A stretch of 64,000 nucleotides of DNA from Rallus limicola. Taxonomy: Eukaryota > Chordata > Aves > Gruiformes > Rallidae. The translations under genes and the position numbers were made by a program. Below are positions 52,016-64,000 of this stretch, in pieces (positions within the stretch are counted from its first letter, which is position 1; each line of letters opens with the position of its first letter). The notes below the pieces were generated by a model. The model was not told where the DNA came from. It worked only from the letters and a program-made list of their open reading frames with translations, and searched no databases. Location: positions 15,430,146 through 15,494,145 of the forward strand of contig JAKCOZ010000001.1 in assembly GCA_022605955.1 (NCBI GenBank), given 5' to 3'.

Positions 52016-54044
52016 CAGGTGATAGAGAAAAGAAGGCCTCTCTCCCTCTCCTTTTCCACCTTCTTCCACACTGAAACATCTTGATATCCACATGAGAAGC
52101 TGCACTACAACCTGCCCACCCTTTTGTGGCTGCTCTTTATCCTCCTGCCTCCTCCTCACATCGTCCTGTGGCATTTCATTCTACCTCCTGTCCCCTCTTT
52201 GACCCCACTCATTCTGTATGTCACTACTAAGTCCATCATTACTCCTGTCTTCTCACCACCTGTTTCCCTCCCAGTCTGTATCACATTCAAGACCCTTGTG
52301 TTTACTTTCAAAAGTGTCTGTTCTCCTTTGCTTAATCCTAACTCCCAACCCCTTTATTCTTCTCACTTTCTACTCTTGTCGTCTGACCTTTTTCTACAGA
52401 TCCTGCTACAGTTAGAGCAAACACTCTCCTTGTATGTGCCCAACGAGATTCCCCTCTTCAGAAAAGAGCCAGAAAATACCAGTTACCATCTGTCTGTGGT
52501 CCCACTTCAGCTGAAAAACACTGGTGAGAACTAAGCAGCTATTTCTGCAGCACTGCAGCGTCCAGTGTAAGTCTCATTTCTTGTCACAAGCACCCAAAAG
52601 TGAAACACAGAATCCTGCTATAAAGTATGCGTATTCTGGAACCAACACACATGAGGAGTGAAGGCCAATTTACAGAGAAACTCAGGCTGGCAGACCCTCC
52701 TGGACACCCTCAGTTTGATTTGCTTCTTGCAGGGGAGAAAACAAAACAAAAGGCAGCGCCTTTCAAAGGCAAACAGCTTTCACACAGACATCAGCATCTT
52801 TGCTGATCGCAGCCTGGCCAGCAGCAGCTTAAAATGATTCTAGTCAGGTTCAGAGGTGCTGTGTTGTGTTCCTAAGCAGGCAACAGTGAAATTCAAGAGT
52901 TGTGTCAGTCTGATGATGCAGTTTAAGAAAGCTTTGTAAGAAAAAGCACGGTCTCTGTGCAGTGTGGTAGGACAAGACCTCAGGTTGTTTGTTTGGACGT
53001 TTAGTTTAGGATGTTACTACGTGTAGCGCTTGTAATATCCAGATTCTCTATTCTGAGTTGTAGGTATAATTTCTTAGCATGTAAATACCCAGTCAGATTT
53101 TCAGACTCTGTTGCAGAACACACTTTCATCATTTCTCTTCCCAGTTTGGATTCTCTTCATCACCATTTGCTCTTACAAGACTAAACCTGACCTTTAGCCT
53201 GCTTGAATAATGTCTTTCAATTACTCTCTGAGTGACTAGGGGTGTCGATCTTGTCTCTCCATGCATTTGCAAGGTGGGATGTGTCTCCGTGGTACTACAG
53301 AATTAATAGTGACTTTGGAGGATGTGTGCACAGGCAGGCCCACAGGGCTTAAGTGTGCTGTTTAATCTTTACAAAAGGTAAGGGCAGCTATTTCAAACTG
53401 TGAAGCCCTGAATAATTGCATCCTAATCTGACTGCATACCAAGCACCTTCTCCCTCCTTCATTTCCACTTCTTACCTCACTCCTGTCACCCAGACTATCA
53501 CAGCATTGGTTTTTACGAGACCTGCTCAAAGATAACTTAAACTTTCAAAACTAAGTCAGTCCTACAGTTGCCCAAGAATAAAGTGCCTCCTATTTTTATC
53601 TTGAATCTGGAACTCTATCCCATGTCTGTGTTCAGTATCTTTTATTAATTCCTAATGAAGTATGTGCTACTGATCAAGTAGTTGCAGGATCCTCTGTTGT
53701 AACTCATTTTATCCCTCTTTCTCATGACTCTCCATCTTTCTAATGTGCCCTCTGCCATCTCTGTTCACATGCTACACTGGGATCACTAGACTAGAGAAGT
53801 CTTCTCTCTAGAACAGTAATTCAATTCAAAAGGCACACAAGCAATGATCTTCCTCCAACCTTTTACAAAGATGGGTGACCACTGCCACCAGGAGCAGGCA
53901 TTCTCAATTTGTATAAAACAAAAAACCACAACAAACCACATAATCAAACTTGCACTGACTCCTTGCAAAGACAGGAGCAGCAGGAAGGCTGGCTTGCTGG
54001 GCCTCTGCGCATTCCCTGCGCCTGTTCTCAGTCCTTCCTTCCTC

Positions 54045-54050
54045 TTTATT
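54045..54050 (-). promoter_or_regulatory. AATAAA signal in a hairpin, downstream of the alternative exon
   Basis: AATAAA on the minus strand sits inside a perfect 7-bp inverted repeat (CCTCTTT at 54041-54047, loop ATTG, AAAGAGG at 54052-54058). It would serve as poly(A) signal for the alternative last exon. Whether it is used is unknown. Confidence 0.3.
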
Positions 54051-54407
54051 GAAAGAGGTGCCAGCCCTCAGGAAGTAGCAGTACAAATAAATAAAACCTG
54101 AACATAATAGTGTGATAGTGTCTTTGTGCAAATGGTCCAGGCCAAGCATCAGACTGTGTGGCACAGATCCACTGTGGTAAAGTGAACAGGGACATCCCTG
54201 CTGCCCTGACTGTGCCATGACCCAGAAGGGCACAGCGCCCCACGGATCAGTTAGAGGCACCAATCTCGTGCCTTAATCCCGGTCTAATTTCATCCTGACA
54301 TTGTGGGAATGGCGGCCTGTCTGTTTTAAAACCAGCTGACAGAATGTAGGGAATCTCTGAGACTGGCAAGTGCTGACAGATCAGAGATTACGCAATTCTC
54401 TTCTGTG

Positions 54408-54422
54408 TCACTAGAGGGTAGT
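54408..54422 (+). promoter_or_regulatory. CTCF-like motif
   Basis: TCACTAGAGGGTAGT matches the 15-base CTCF core CCASYAGRKGGCRSY at 13 of 15 positions. It lies just past the stop of the candidate alternative FAM83F exon. Binding is not shown by sequence alone. Confidence 0.4.
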
Positions 54423-54430
54423 GCAAGCCC

Positions 54431-54558
54431 TCAGGTCCATTCCTCCGAGAGGAAATGCCCATACATCTTCCTGTAGATCTTCAGAGAGATTTTGTCGCTC
54501 CTGTCTCTGAGGAATGGGGCCCCGCGGCACATACTGTCTGTGCTCAAGACAAAGCGAT
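54431..54558 (-). CDS. FAM83F: Candidate alternative last exon of FAM83F
   Basis: Seen: inside intron 4, the minus strand shows an acceptor (GGTTCTTTCTCCAG) followed by 128 nt that stay open to TGA at 54433-54431. FAM83F exon 55455-56167 ends in phase 1; the first two bases here (AT) complete an Asp codon and continue RFVLSTDSMCRGAPFLRDRS then DKISLKIYRKMYGHFLSEEWT, stop. The segment is clearly GC-richer than its surroundings. A poly(A) signal, AATAAA, lies on the same strand at 54050-54045, about 380 nt past the stop. Inferred: use of this exon would swap the CVLS tail for a 41-residue basic/aromatic tail without a CaaX motif. I do not recognise the tail. The phase match alone has a one-in-three chance, and a second frame of the same segment is also open for 47 codons, so this stays a candidate. 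Confidence 0.4.
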
Positions 54559-55454
54559 CTGGAGAAAGAACCTCTTTAGACAAGTGTTTACTTCTGCCTT
54601 CCCAAATGCCAAATTCACATCCTAAAATGGGTCTACTATAGTCTTAAACAAACCATCCATGCCTTCCTACAGCTCCTTTCTCTCATATTCACTTGGCATT
54701 TTTGCATATCTCCTTCATTTAGTCAGAAATATTTCTATAAACCCGATCAATTGCTATTATTGACCCTTCCAATACCTTGCTTTCCTTTTTGGTCCCAGGA
54801 GAATGTCACTTCTCCTCATGGCAGTCTCCAGAGAATCCAGCCTCTGTGCGCCTGCATTTCACATTCATCAGAGTACAGAGAGTCTCTGGCTGGTCAAGTC
54901 AAGGAGAAATTTCACCCCCCTCAGAACTAGTTTATTTTTCTGATGGTGCAGGATGTGTTGACACTCCTTGCCCACTCACCTCAACATAAACATGTTTTCC
55001 TATCTTCTCCACAGGTAACTTGTCACAGTAAATGCACCTGACTAAAGCCAAACAAGGAAAGTTACACTGGAAACCTGTCTGCACCCTACTAACCACTACA
55101 ACACTGTGCACAGCACTGATGTTTATTAGGGCATGAACCATAAGCACAACCTGTCTTACACACAGAAATGTTCAGCATTTCTCTCCCATCACCCCATACC
55201 AGTTCCCGAGAAGCACGAGAAAACATTTACATGAGAAGTACCAATGAGGCCGCCATTAAATTGCTTTCAACCTAAATTGCCTCTATCACTTGATACACCT
55301 TCTACTCTTCTTTGATCCCACTCATTTTAATATAGAGGAAACAACAGGATCTACTCGCAAGTGACTGTATCGAATACATTTGCACCAAACAACCAAACGC
55401 GCAGCAAGGGGCCCTGCAGCAGAATATGCTTACAACAGGTAGAAGATGTTTTAC

Positions 55455-56167
55455 CTGAGATGCCTCCAGTGCTCCGAATGCTGGCATGGCCGATGCTGAG
55501 CCGCTCGTATTCCAGTTTCACGTTCCCAAGATCTTCTCCTGAATGTCCTTCGCTGGCAAAAGAATTGGCCTCAATGCTCGAGCCTGGAGACCGTTTGGCC
55601 TTGCGACTGAAAAGCCCACTGGCAAACCGCTTTCCTTGCTTTGAATTGGCTTGCGCATCCTCTTTCTTCACATCTCGAATAGACTCTCTGGATTTGGATT
55701 TATTTTTCAGGTCCATGTGGAGCCGGGAGAACAGTTTCTGAGGGCTCCGATTGAGCTTGTTCACATTCTCCAGAGGTGGATCAATTTCTGGAAATTCTTG
55801 CTCCAATGTGATTAAGTCATTCAGAAACTGATTTAAGCGTTTCTTTGACTCACTTGTTTCCTCCTTTTCCATGTTGCCCTGATTATCCTGCCTGTGTCGT
55901 GAAGCCCAGAGCATCATATCACCACGAGTTGCCCCTGCCACTAAACCATACTTGGGGTTAATGAACTTCCGAGCCACGGTGGAGGAATGAAGGCCTGGCT
56001 TCCCAATTCCGAGAACAAATGGGTTAGCAAGACCCAGTTCCTTGTGGAAATTAACTTCCTCTGAGATGGCATAAAGCTCACGAAACTCAACGTCAAACAT
56101 CTCCACATGCTGTCCTGTCAAGACTAGCAGGATGTTTCTGTCAATGTGGGATGAACTCCATGTGAAG
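55455..56167 (-). CDS. FAM83F: FAM83F internal exon: end of DUF1669 and C-terminal region
   Basis: A 713-nt exon: acceptor TTTTCTACTCTTAG before 56167, donor CAG|GTAAAA after 55455. It begins by completing a Ser codon (AG|C) and ends in phase 1. Protein runs from FTWSSSHIDRN to STGGIS. The first ~90 residues closely match human FAM83F (DRN-LL-LTGQ, EFRELYAISEEV, STVARK-INPKY). Known: FAM83 proteins dock casein kinase 1 through DUF1669, a phospholipase-D-like fold without catalysis; for FAM83F the partner is CK1 alpha, linking it to Wnt signalling. The F-x-x-x-F motif (Phe codons 56097-56095 and 56085-56083) corresponds to residues I recall as needed for CK1 binding. The C-terminal part is Ser/Lys-rich and looks disordered, with a conserved RFASGLFSRKAKRSP patch. 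If the donor is not used, reading continues 34 codons to a stop at 55351. Confidence 0.95.
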
Positions 56168-56754
56168 CTAAGAGTAGAAAACACAACTGACATTAGATTT
56201 TTGGGTGCATACTTGCCCCATCCCACCTAACAATATCTAAGACACTACATGGGAATCAGCAGCATGTGATATCCGCATGTGGATATCCCTTGGCCCATAC
56301 GTCCTTGCCAAGATGGGTCCGATTAGATACATGAAGCTCTTTATTACTGTTCTTCATTAGACACGCAGACCAGATCTAGAAGGAAAGGCCCTAAAAATCT
56401 AGAAGACAGTTTACCCTTTTACAAAAGCAACACTGCATCAAGAAGTGGAGTCTCTAGACTGAAAACATCCCTAAAGAGAACTGAGCAGAGGGGCTGGTGG
56501 GGAGTCCTTGCACACCACCACCTGATGTAGTGCAGAACTATCTTTAGACCACTGAAAGGGTTCATGTCCATGGGCATGTTCTGTTCTCCTAGGAGCAGCT
56601 GTGCTCTACATCGTCTGCTCTGCCATCCCACCCCAACATCTACAGATGCCACACAGATTACAGAGGCTAGGGTAAGAAAGGGAATGATGTAGAAAGAAGA
56701 CTCTCAAGCAAAGTCACAAGCCATTCTTCACACAAAGAATGCAGCTTTGCCTTA

Positions 56755-56892
<138 letters not shown>

Positions 56893-57957
56893 CTAACAGG
56901 GAGGTGGAAAGACAAAACGTCACGATAAATAGGGCAGAGAATTAGATAATTGCCAGCTCCAAGTCTTAACATGTCTCTCACATTATCTCACTACTTCTGG
57001 GACTAAGGCGCACTTTGTATCAGTCATCAGAAATCAGAAGGGCTGCAGAAAAGAAAGCATAGTGCTATAAGACCTGTTGTCATCCCCTGTCTATGGAACT
57101 CACTCCCCTCCATCAGTTCACAGCTCTGTTCAACAGGTCAGCATCTTGTAACCCTGCCGGCTGTCTTCGACTATTCATCTCAGCCCACTGCCAAGACAAA
57201 GCTTTCAAAACCAAATAATCCTCCATCTCCAGCCCTGTGCTGTACCCAGAAGACCAAGCCCAGTTCGGGGGAATGAATCAGAGGAAGCTCTGAGTCACAT
57301 CTGTGTTCTCTGAATCCTGATTCCTATTCCACAGCACTCACGAGTTTTTCCAGACAACCTTAGTAGGACCACAAAACTAAGGAACTCTGTAACACCCATG
57401 CAGTGTGAAGGACACAGCTACACACGTCAGCATCAGGTTCTTTTTGTGCTTGTGTTCGAATTCCCAACAACATGACTTGACAAAACTAGTTAAATTAGAA
57501 GACTGAACAATTTAATTACTACAGAAGACATGAGGAAACAACTCTGTTGCTCAAAAGATAGATGTTTCCTGTCTGTTACAACAAAAGGAGCCCTGACCTT
57601 TGTTATTTTTCTAAGAACCACAAATAGTTACAGTGTCCACCCAAATTTCTCACCGTTCAACAGAGTGTGAAAAAAGACAGAACTTTTTTTTGAACAAAGA
57701 GAGTAGGATAGGTGTCTCCTCTTCTGTCCTGAAGAGAAGAGGCAAAGAAGAATTTCTGAAGAAAAGGAAGGAAAATCTTTTCATTAAATCAATGGAAGTA
57801 GTTAGAAAGAACAGAATCTCTCTCTCCAAACCTCCCATCTCACATGCTTTGGCCAGCAAACCTACAAGTAACAAACCAAAGCCCTACCAGGCACAGAGGA
57901 AACAAAGACGTAAGGTTAGATTTTGAACAACACACATATGCCTGACTTTGCTATCAG

Positions 57958-58083
57958 AATGACAGGCTGGTTTCAGTTGGAAGGGACCTAGTTTCAGTGC
58001 TCCCACCACGGGCAGGGACACCCTCCACTAGCCCAGGTTGCCCAAAGCCCCATTCAACCTGGCCTTGAACACTGCCAGGAAAA
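57958..58083 (-). mobile_element. CR1 LINE 3' fragment
   Basis: Reverse-oriented tail with TCAGTTGGAAGGGACCTAGT, GGGCAGGGACACCCTCCACT and CATTCAACCTGGCCTTGAAC. The terminal octamer repeat is eroded. Confidence 0.88.
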
Positions 58084-61000
58084 GACTTGCACCTTGGACT
58101 GACTGAGCGTTGTTCCACACACGGGTCCTGGCTGCATGAAGCTGAACTTACAGACTGTCTAACATGAAACACCCCCTCCCCCAAAACCACTGATTGTCAG
58201 CATAAGTTTAGAGCAAATTATCTTGTCGTTCTGACACACAAATTTAGGCCATTTTCTTCACCCCACCATCTGCTTCTGTAAGAATTCTTTTAACAATGAA
58301 AAGCTAAAAGGTATTGTGATCTGGAGTAATAAATACAGGGTTGAGAGTCATACAGTCCCAAGTGTAATCACGGTTCTGACACCATTCCCTGTGATGTTCT
58401 GGGAAAGTCAATCCACCTGTGCCTCATTCTTCCCCCATCTGCAGAGCAGAAGAACCATGAGGATTTGGCTAATGCTAACACAGCCTCAGATCCCAAAGAG
58501 AGCTAAGTCCTATTATTATAAACCTCACTGACAGCCTAAATATTGATAGGCTATAAAGATCTGCATGCAGGAATGAGTGATTGTAAGAATGCAGATTTAT
58601 TTAAAAAAAAAAAAAGGAATGTTACCTTTTGAATCCACCCCTATTTTCCCCACTAAAATACAGCAGTGACAGTACAAATTCTGACTAAGAGTAACTGATG
58701 ATACTGCTATTTTGCATTCATCTATTGCTTGATCTGTCTGGAGTCCTGTGTGGGCATTAGCTAATTAATGCTCCCAACACTGCTAAAAGTATTATTACCC
58801 TGTTTTAAAGATGAGGAGCCTGAAAGAGAAAAAGATGAAGTGCCTTGCCCAAGGCCTAGCATTGAGTCATTCGTGTGGGATGCTGAATGCAGGTTGGGTA
58901 GAGCGCAGGAGAAAGGCTGCCCTTTCCAGTGTTTAGAATAACATTGGTAGTTGGCTGGCTGATCACCTCAAACAGGGCTTTTTTTTCTTCCCTTTCTGAG
59001 TAAAGCTGGATGTGGGATTTGCCAAATCATGGACTACTGACTGCAAGTGTCAAGAAGGACCTCTGTTCTTCAAATCAGTCAACAGCTCTAGCATGTCATG
59101 TACCTTTGTGAATCAAGAAATATCAGCCTGTGTGAGCGGAAAGTTTCTTAGCATGTAACAAGTGTGGATTTTATTGTGTTTGTACATTATATCACCTTCT
59201 TTTGGTGGAAAGAGAGCACATCTGAATTCCTGCAGTAACTAAGCCACACACAACGCTTAGAAAGGTGCGGAGGGGATGGAACCAAACAGCTGAACACATA
59301 AACCTCCTTGAACAAAGTAGGCACAGGAGTGCATAAATACATCTTGAAATGCAGAAAACAAGCACAAAGTCATATAAACATTGAGTCACTTAACAGGTTA
59401 TTTGTATAATGTTTTCTGCCTTGAAGGATCTTGGAGCACTTGTAGACTGATATATCAAGCTGTACCAAGCAACAACAAGCCTGGGATCACATACTGAAGA
59501 CTATACAACAACAACAGAGGGAAGACAGATATAAATAGGTATTTTTTGGGCATTAATGTTACAGCAGTAACAAATATTCTGGGTAGAGGACAGGTTAGTT
59601 CACTGGATAGAACTGACTCCTTGAAGTCTGCATCCTTGCAGGAGCCTGCTAAAGTTTGTCGTATCCTGACGTATGGAGGCTGCAGTCTGCATTAAATTTC
59701 CACATTTCCTTTACACAGGCTCGCACCACTCCTCATCACAAGCAGTGACTAACGTCTCCCTGGCAGCAACTTAATACAGACTGGTAAAACTCAAGCCTGA
59801 CAGAGCATCCTATTACAAGCCTTGAAGGAATCAGTCTTTCTTGCTTTATTGTGATGCACTTTTAAACCTCATCCTGAATCCACAGAAAGTTAAATTAGAC
59901 CCAGTTTAGAAAGTCAGTAATGGGTTGTGTGTTGTGACTGATGCTTAGTTGGCACTTGACAGATCTGGATGTAAGTGCTCAGAAGCTGGGGGTGAGGAGT
60001 GAAAGGATACACAAGACAGACCCTCAAGGGAAGCACTGGAAGTTCTTCCACCAGGGAATCATCTGTGAACCTTCCCTCTCGCAACAACCACTGATATAAA
60101 AGTTGCAAAGCAGCAGGGGTATCTTTATTTCAAGCTGGGATGGGCGACACGAACAACCTCTGTAAACTAACTGAGGTAAAACAGATTAAGGAGAGTCAAC
60201 AGACAAAAGCAGTAGCTGACAGATGACAGTGACTTGACAGTCCCTTATACTGACTGTGTTTTTCAAAATGTGCAGAGCCCCTTTCTGCTGTCCCTGGAAA
60301 AAAAGAGAGCCAAACAGATTTGTTGGGGTCTCAAAGGATATCTCCTGTCCTTCGTTTTCTTGCACTACTGCTTCACCTGAGCAGAGGGCTGAGGGGGAGG
60401 GCCCCAGATGCCCACTATTTCCCACTTTAAAATCCTACATGAAAATACCACAGAAAGAGAAAAGAGAAACAGAGATAGGGGATTCATGGGGACAGCACCA
60501 CAGTGACAATCATAAAGGATTTTTTTTTTTTTCTTATTTCTCGTCTACAAGATTCTGACTTCTAGTGATCAGACCTCCAGGTCAGAGATGGGTGGACAGT
60601 GCTCATCTCACGGGAACACAAAAGCAGCCTCAATCTGGAAGAAGCCACCAAGTAATGCTAGAAAATACTGTGGACTTCCCCTGTGCGTTTGCCCTGACCA
60701 GTTTTGGGAAAAGTGTGCTTGTTGAAAAAATAGTAACACTTGCAGGTATTCAAGTAGAATAGGATGGAATGCAGCTAGCTGGACCTGGCCTGCCAAGGTC
60801 TTTGCTAGGTGTTATTTATTTGGGTCTCTGTAAACAGTCTTGTAAGCCCTCACTTTCAAAGGGTCAAAAGGAACCTAGAATAAGTCTTTACAACAGCACT
60901 GTATCACATCATGTTCAGCTTCCCCCTCACTTGAGTGGGAATCAATTTGGAAAAACATGTAATACTGAGATGAAATTTCAAAAAATTCTTAGCCAGAGAA

Positions 61001-62192
61001 TTCAAAGAATTCCTGGAGTGAGAGGAGGAACTCCCTGCATGTTGGGAAAATGAATGTACAAAATTAACATGAAAGTAAACTTCCTGCAAGTAATTAATTC
61101 CCTGGGCTTGCTTGGAGCTCTAGGTGAACTCCCTGTCTTTGAGTAGGAGTGTCTGTTCCCGGGGTCTTAGCAGAAACATGGGGAGAAAGAGAACTCATCA
61201 AAAAACTGGTGACAACATTCACCCTCAGGTCAACAAAAAGAGGGCTTTTTGTGGGGCTGTGAATGTTGTATCTATGAGAACTTTCATTGTGATCTACGAA
61301 GAATACTCTTGTGTCAAACATAACAGAAGTCTGGCAAACCATGTCCTGTCAGCTCAGGAAGCCATATGACTCATACACACAAGAAATGCTCTTACTAAGA
61401 TCCCAGGATGAATGTGTCGATGATTGAGTTTAAACACATTTCTAGTGATCTCTGGCCTTTAGACAGAAATTGAGGTTTTCTCATTTCATGCTTGGAGTCA
61501 GTAAAGAACTTTCTGTCTTTGCAGGGTGAGGAACTGTCTTGTCTTCCTACAGCAGTTTCCTTCCTGTGAGACGGTCAGCATACCACGATACTTTGCCATC
61601 TCAAAATGATACAATAGCCATGAATTTTGCAGAAATGCCCAGCGCTGTGTGCAGACAAAAGGCAAAATCCAGTGTTAACAGTAAATCTCCCTGTCTCAGG
61701 ACCGTTGAAGTATTCACTCTGCAGTGGATGAACTGGGCAATGGAAACAAAAGGGCAGGAATCACAGAGCAATCTGAGCATCTGGTGATGATAGAAGATAG
61801 AATAAGCATCCTGACCCTGCAGCAATGACAATCCTCAGTAGTGTGTCATCTCTCTTTCCCTAGCATCACAACGTGCCCCTAAACCTTAAAGTTACATCCC
61901 ACGTTGCTGCAACTTTCTGAGAAAAAGCCATCCTGAAAATCTTGCACAAGGTGGGAAGAAGGGGAAGAAAGAAGAATATGTGATTCCTTTGCTGACAAAC
62001 TGTGGCCACTTTCAGAAGAAAGCAAAATGATTACACAAAAAAGAGTCTAAGTAGAGAATGTTTTCCCCATTGCTGAAAATTTGTAGAAAAAGCTTAGACA
62101 TCAAAGCAGATGTCAGGAAAAAGACATGACATAAATAAGAAATGGGTGAATGATAAGAGTTAACTACACTGGAGTTTTAAGTTCTTCCTCAG

Positions 62193-62723
62193 TGTCCTGG
62201 TTTCTTCTGGGATAAAGTTAAATTTTCTTCCTAGAGGCTGGTGAGGTGCTGTGTTTTGGATTTGGCATGAGAATAATCTTGATAACAAGATAATCTTGAT
62301 GCTTCAGTTGTTTCCAAGCAGTCAGGGACTTTTCAGCTTCTCATACTGCCCTGCCAAGGAAAAGGCGGGAGGTACCCAAGAAGCTGGGAGGAGACACAGC
62401 AAGGACAGCTGACCCAGTTTGGCCAAAGGGATATTCCATACCACATGACATCATTCTCCATATAGTTGGGAGACTTGGCCAGGAGGCACATGGCTCAGGA
62501 ACTAGCTGAGCATGAGTTTTGGATGGTAAGCAGTTGTGCAGTGCATCACTTGTTTTGTATACTATCATTATTATTATATTATTATATTCCTTTTCTGTCT
62601 TTATCTCAACCTACAAGTTTTACCTTTTCACTTTTTAATTCCCTCCCCCACCCCGCTGGGGCAGGGGGTGTGTGAGCGAACCGCTGCGTGGCTGTTTCAG
62701 CAGCCTGCTGCGTTAAACAGCCA
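62193..62723 (-). mobile_element. Solo LTR, same family as the one at 7065
   Basis: On the minus strand it begins near TGGCTGTTTAACGCAGC, carries CACGCAGCGGTTCGCTCACA and GGGGGAGGGAATTAAAAAG, and ends CCAGAAGAAACCAGGACA. Internal blocks match the 7065 LTR (TTTGGCCAAAGGGATATTCC here against AGACCAAAGGGATATTCC there). It is more diverged, with no clear target duplication. The T-rich block contains an ATT repeat at about 62567-62590. Confidence 0.8.
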
Positions 62724-64000
62724 TTCCAACACCCTCTGCGATCAAGCGATACCGGACAACATGATTCTGCCTGAACAGGGCTGAGGGGACCCAGCTTGCC
62801 TTCTTGCCTTTCAAAACAACCCTTGACACATTACATCAGTGAGGTGGAGGTGGGGGAGTTCTCAAGGGAAGCCTCGGCCTTGCCTCAGATTCTGCAGGTA
62901 TCTAAAGCCTGGTGTCAGGGGAATCACTGTATGATGATTTCTGCCATACCAACCCACGTGGTAGCACAGATACATCCAAGGCAGCCTTGAGCAGGTCATT
63001 AAGAGGCCATCTTCCATGAGAGGCAAATGACCTGTTTCCCCTCACTGGAAGTAAGTCCTTCCACAGTACCACAGAAAGAAATAAACTGAATTGACCCTAA
63101 TAAGATTAAAATCTTGTCCATACTGGAAAAGGAATACAACAGCCTTAAGGGGAATTAAAGATACAGCATGAGATAGCTGGGAAAAGGGGAAAAGTTGAAG
63201 GAGAGCACTCTATGTGCTGGAGCTCTGCAGAAGAGTGAACAACTGGGTAAAAGAAGGATGTTAAAAAGTTCTTCTCAGGGGACCCCCTTCAGCTCAGCTT
63301 GTATTGGGACTTTTAGCTGAAGGAGTCTAATGAAAAACAGAGTGCTGCTGTGAGAGAAAGGGAGCACAGAAAGGACACAGCAGAGTTTTCTCCTGGTTTT
63401 GATGGCATAAGTTCAAACTCTGCTTCTTTGGAAAGGGTAACGCAACTAGGCTGCTGCAGGATCTTGTCACTGCCGTGGCATGTCACTGGGATGATTGGTT
63501 TTGGAGTTATCAAGTCTGTGTAGATACCTACAGGGAAAAAGGTTAAGAGGAAGAGCAGAAGGGAACTGCTTACTGTTCAAAGATGGAGAAGGCAGACAAA
63601 AAGGAACTTGTCTCTCCAATAGCATTGCAACTTCTTCTAAAATGCCAGGGTATCTTTTCATTCACTCTCCCCAGGAGTTAAAATATGCATCATTCCTGCA
63701 CACAGTGACATGGTGAGAAAAGTCCTGGGAAACAGGCACTGGAGCAAATGGAACTACTGCTGTGATTTCACAGTTTTGTACCAAAGAGATTCAAGCCCAG
63801 GCCACAGAATACCCCTGAAGCTTGAAACAGGTCTATTATGATGATATCTCTGTCTTGCTTTCAAAGACACCAGAAGAAAGATACTTCTATCTCTGTTTTG
63901 GAGAACGATGAGAAAATTGCTCAGCTGGATGTCTTTTTTGATGAAGTCTAGAAAGTCAAAGCAGAGTGGCAGTTCATGGGAGCACTGTTCAGATATATGC

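Larger units (their letters stand above)
52016..54430 (-). other. FAM83F intron 4, unremarkable part
   Basis: A pyrimidine-rich stretch at 52100-52420 gives a 136-codon plus-strand frame of low complexity. Otherwise nothing was recognised until the candidate alternative exon. Confidence 0.55.
56893..64000 (-). other. FAM83F: FAM83F upstream intron, cut by the window edge
   Basis: Searched on the minus strand for the missing DUF1669 segment (the MDLFTDGDIF-like motif) and not found. Contains one CR1 fragment and one solo LTR. All frames are 100 codons or shorter, with no familiar domain. Confidence 0.6.

Noticed and set aside
52124..52534. 136-codon Pro/Ser/Leu-rich plus frame
   Set aside because: Derived from a pyrimidine-rich low-complexity stretch next to the CR1/LTR complex.
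55351..55454. Read-through tail of the FAM83F exon beginning GKTSS, resembling the human GKTSP
   Set aside because: A consensus donor (CAG|GTAAAA) lies exactly there, and the distal exon gives a better match including the CaaX box. The resemblance arises from the donor bases themselves.
59914..60108. Minus frame with LREGRFTDDSLVEELPVLPL, considered as a missing FAM83F upstream exon
   Set aside because: Does not match DUF1669 and has no good splice sites in phase.

Overview
The window is bird nuclear DNA. It holds many CR1 LINE tails with the avian 3' motif (TTCCAACC...ATTCTATGATTCT), three solo LTRs of a Neoaves-type endogenous retrovirus family (TGTCATGGTTTA... termini), an AT-rich background and one strong CpG island. 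Nothing bacterial, organellar or viral-genomic is present. The long open frames in the GC-rich island come from base composition and are not genes.

Right part (about 46.65-64 kb, minus strand): the 3' half of FAM83F, recognised by protein similarity. Three coding exons were placed with splice sites and matching phases: 56892-56771, 56167-55455 and 50566-50502. The last is a 65-nt coding segment that ends in a C-terminal CaaX box, CVLS. The first coding exon or exons (start codon and first half of the DUF1669 domain) are not seen and should lie beyond base 64000. A poly(A) signal at 46677-46672 would give a 3'UTR of about 3.8 kb. Intron 4 contains a phase-compatible candidate alternative last exon (54558-54431) that would replace the CaaX tail with 41 unrelated residues.

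Middle part (about 33.4-35.8 kb): a CpG-island promoter with ten ATTGG (reverse CCAAT) boxes, all in one orientation, upstream of a leftward first exon with a consensus donor after 34086. In vertebrates the gene downstream of FAM83F on the same strand is TNRC6B (a GW182-family protein of microRNA silencing). The island is therefore most likely the TNRC6B promoter, and bases 1 to about 34.08 kb the start of its very long first intron(s). This rests on synteny: no TNRC6B coding exon was found here. A 73-nt exon-like segment at 18788-18716, with excellent splice sites, is a candidate noncoding 5'UTR exon.

The rest is intron or intergenic sequence with scattered CR1 fragments, LTRs and simple repeats. 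From 35.9 to 46.6 kb there is no recognised gene. Its longest open frame (172 codons, 37355-37873) is an orphan.
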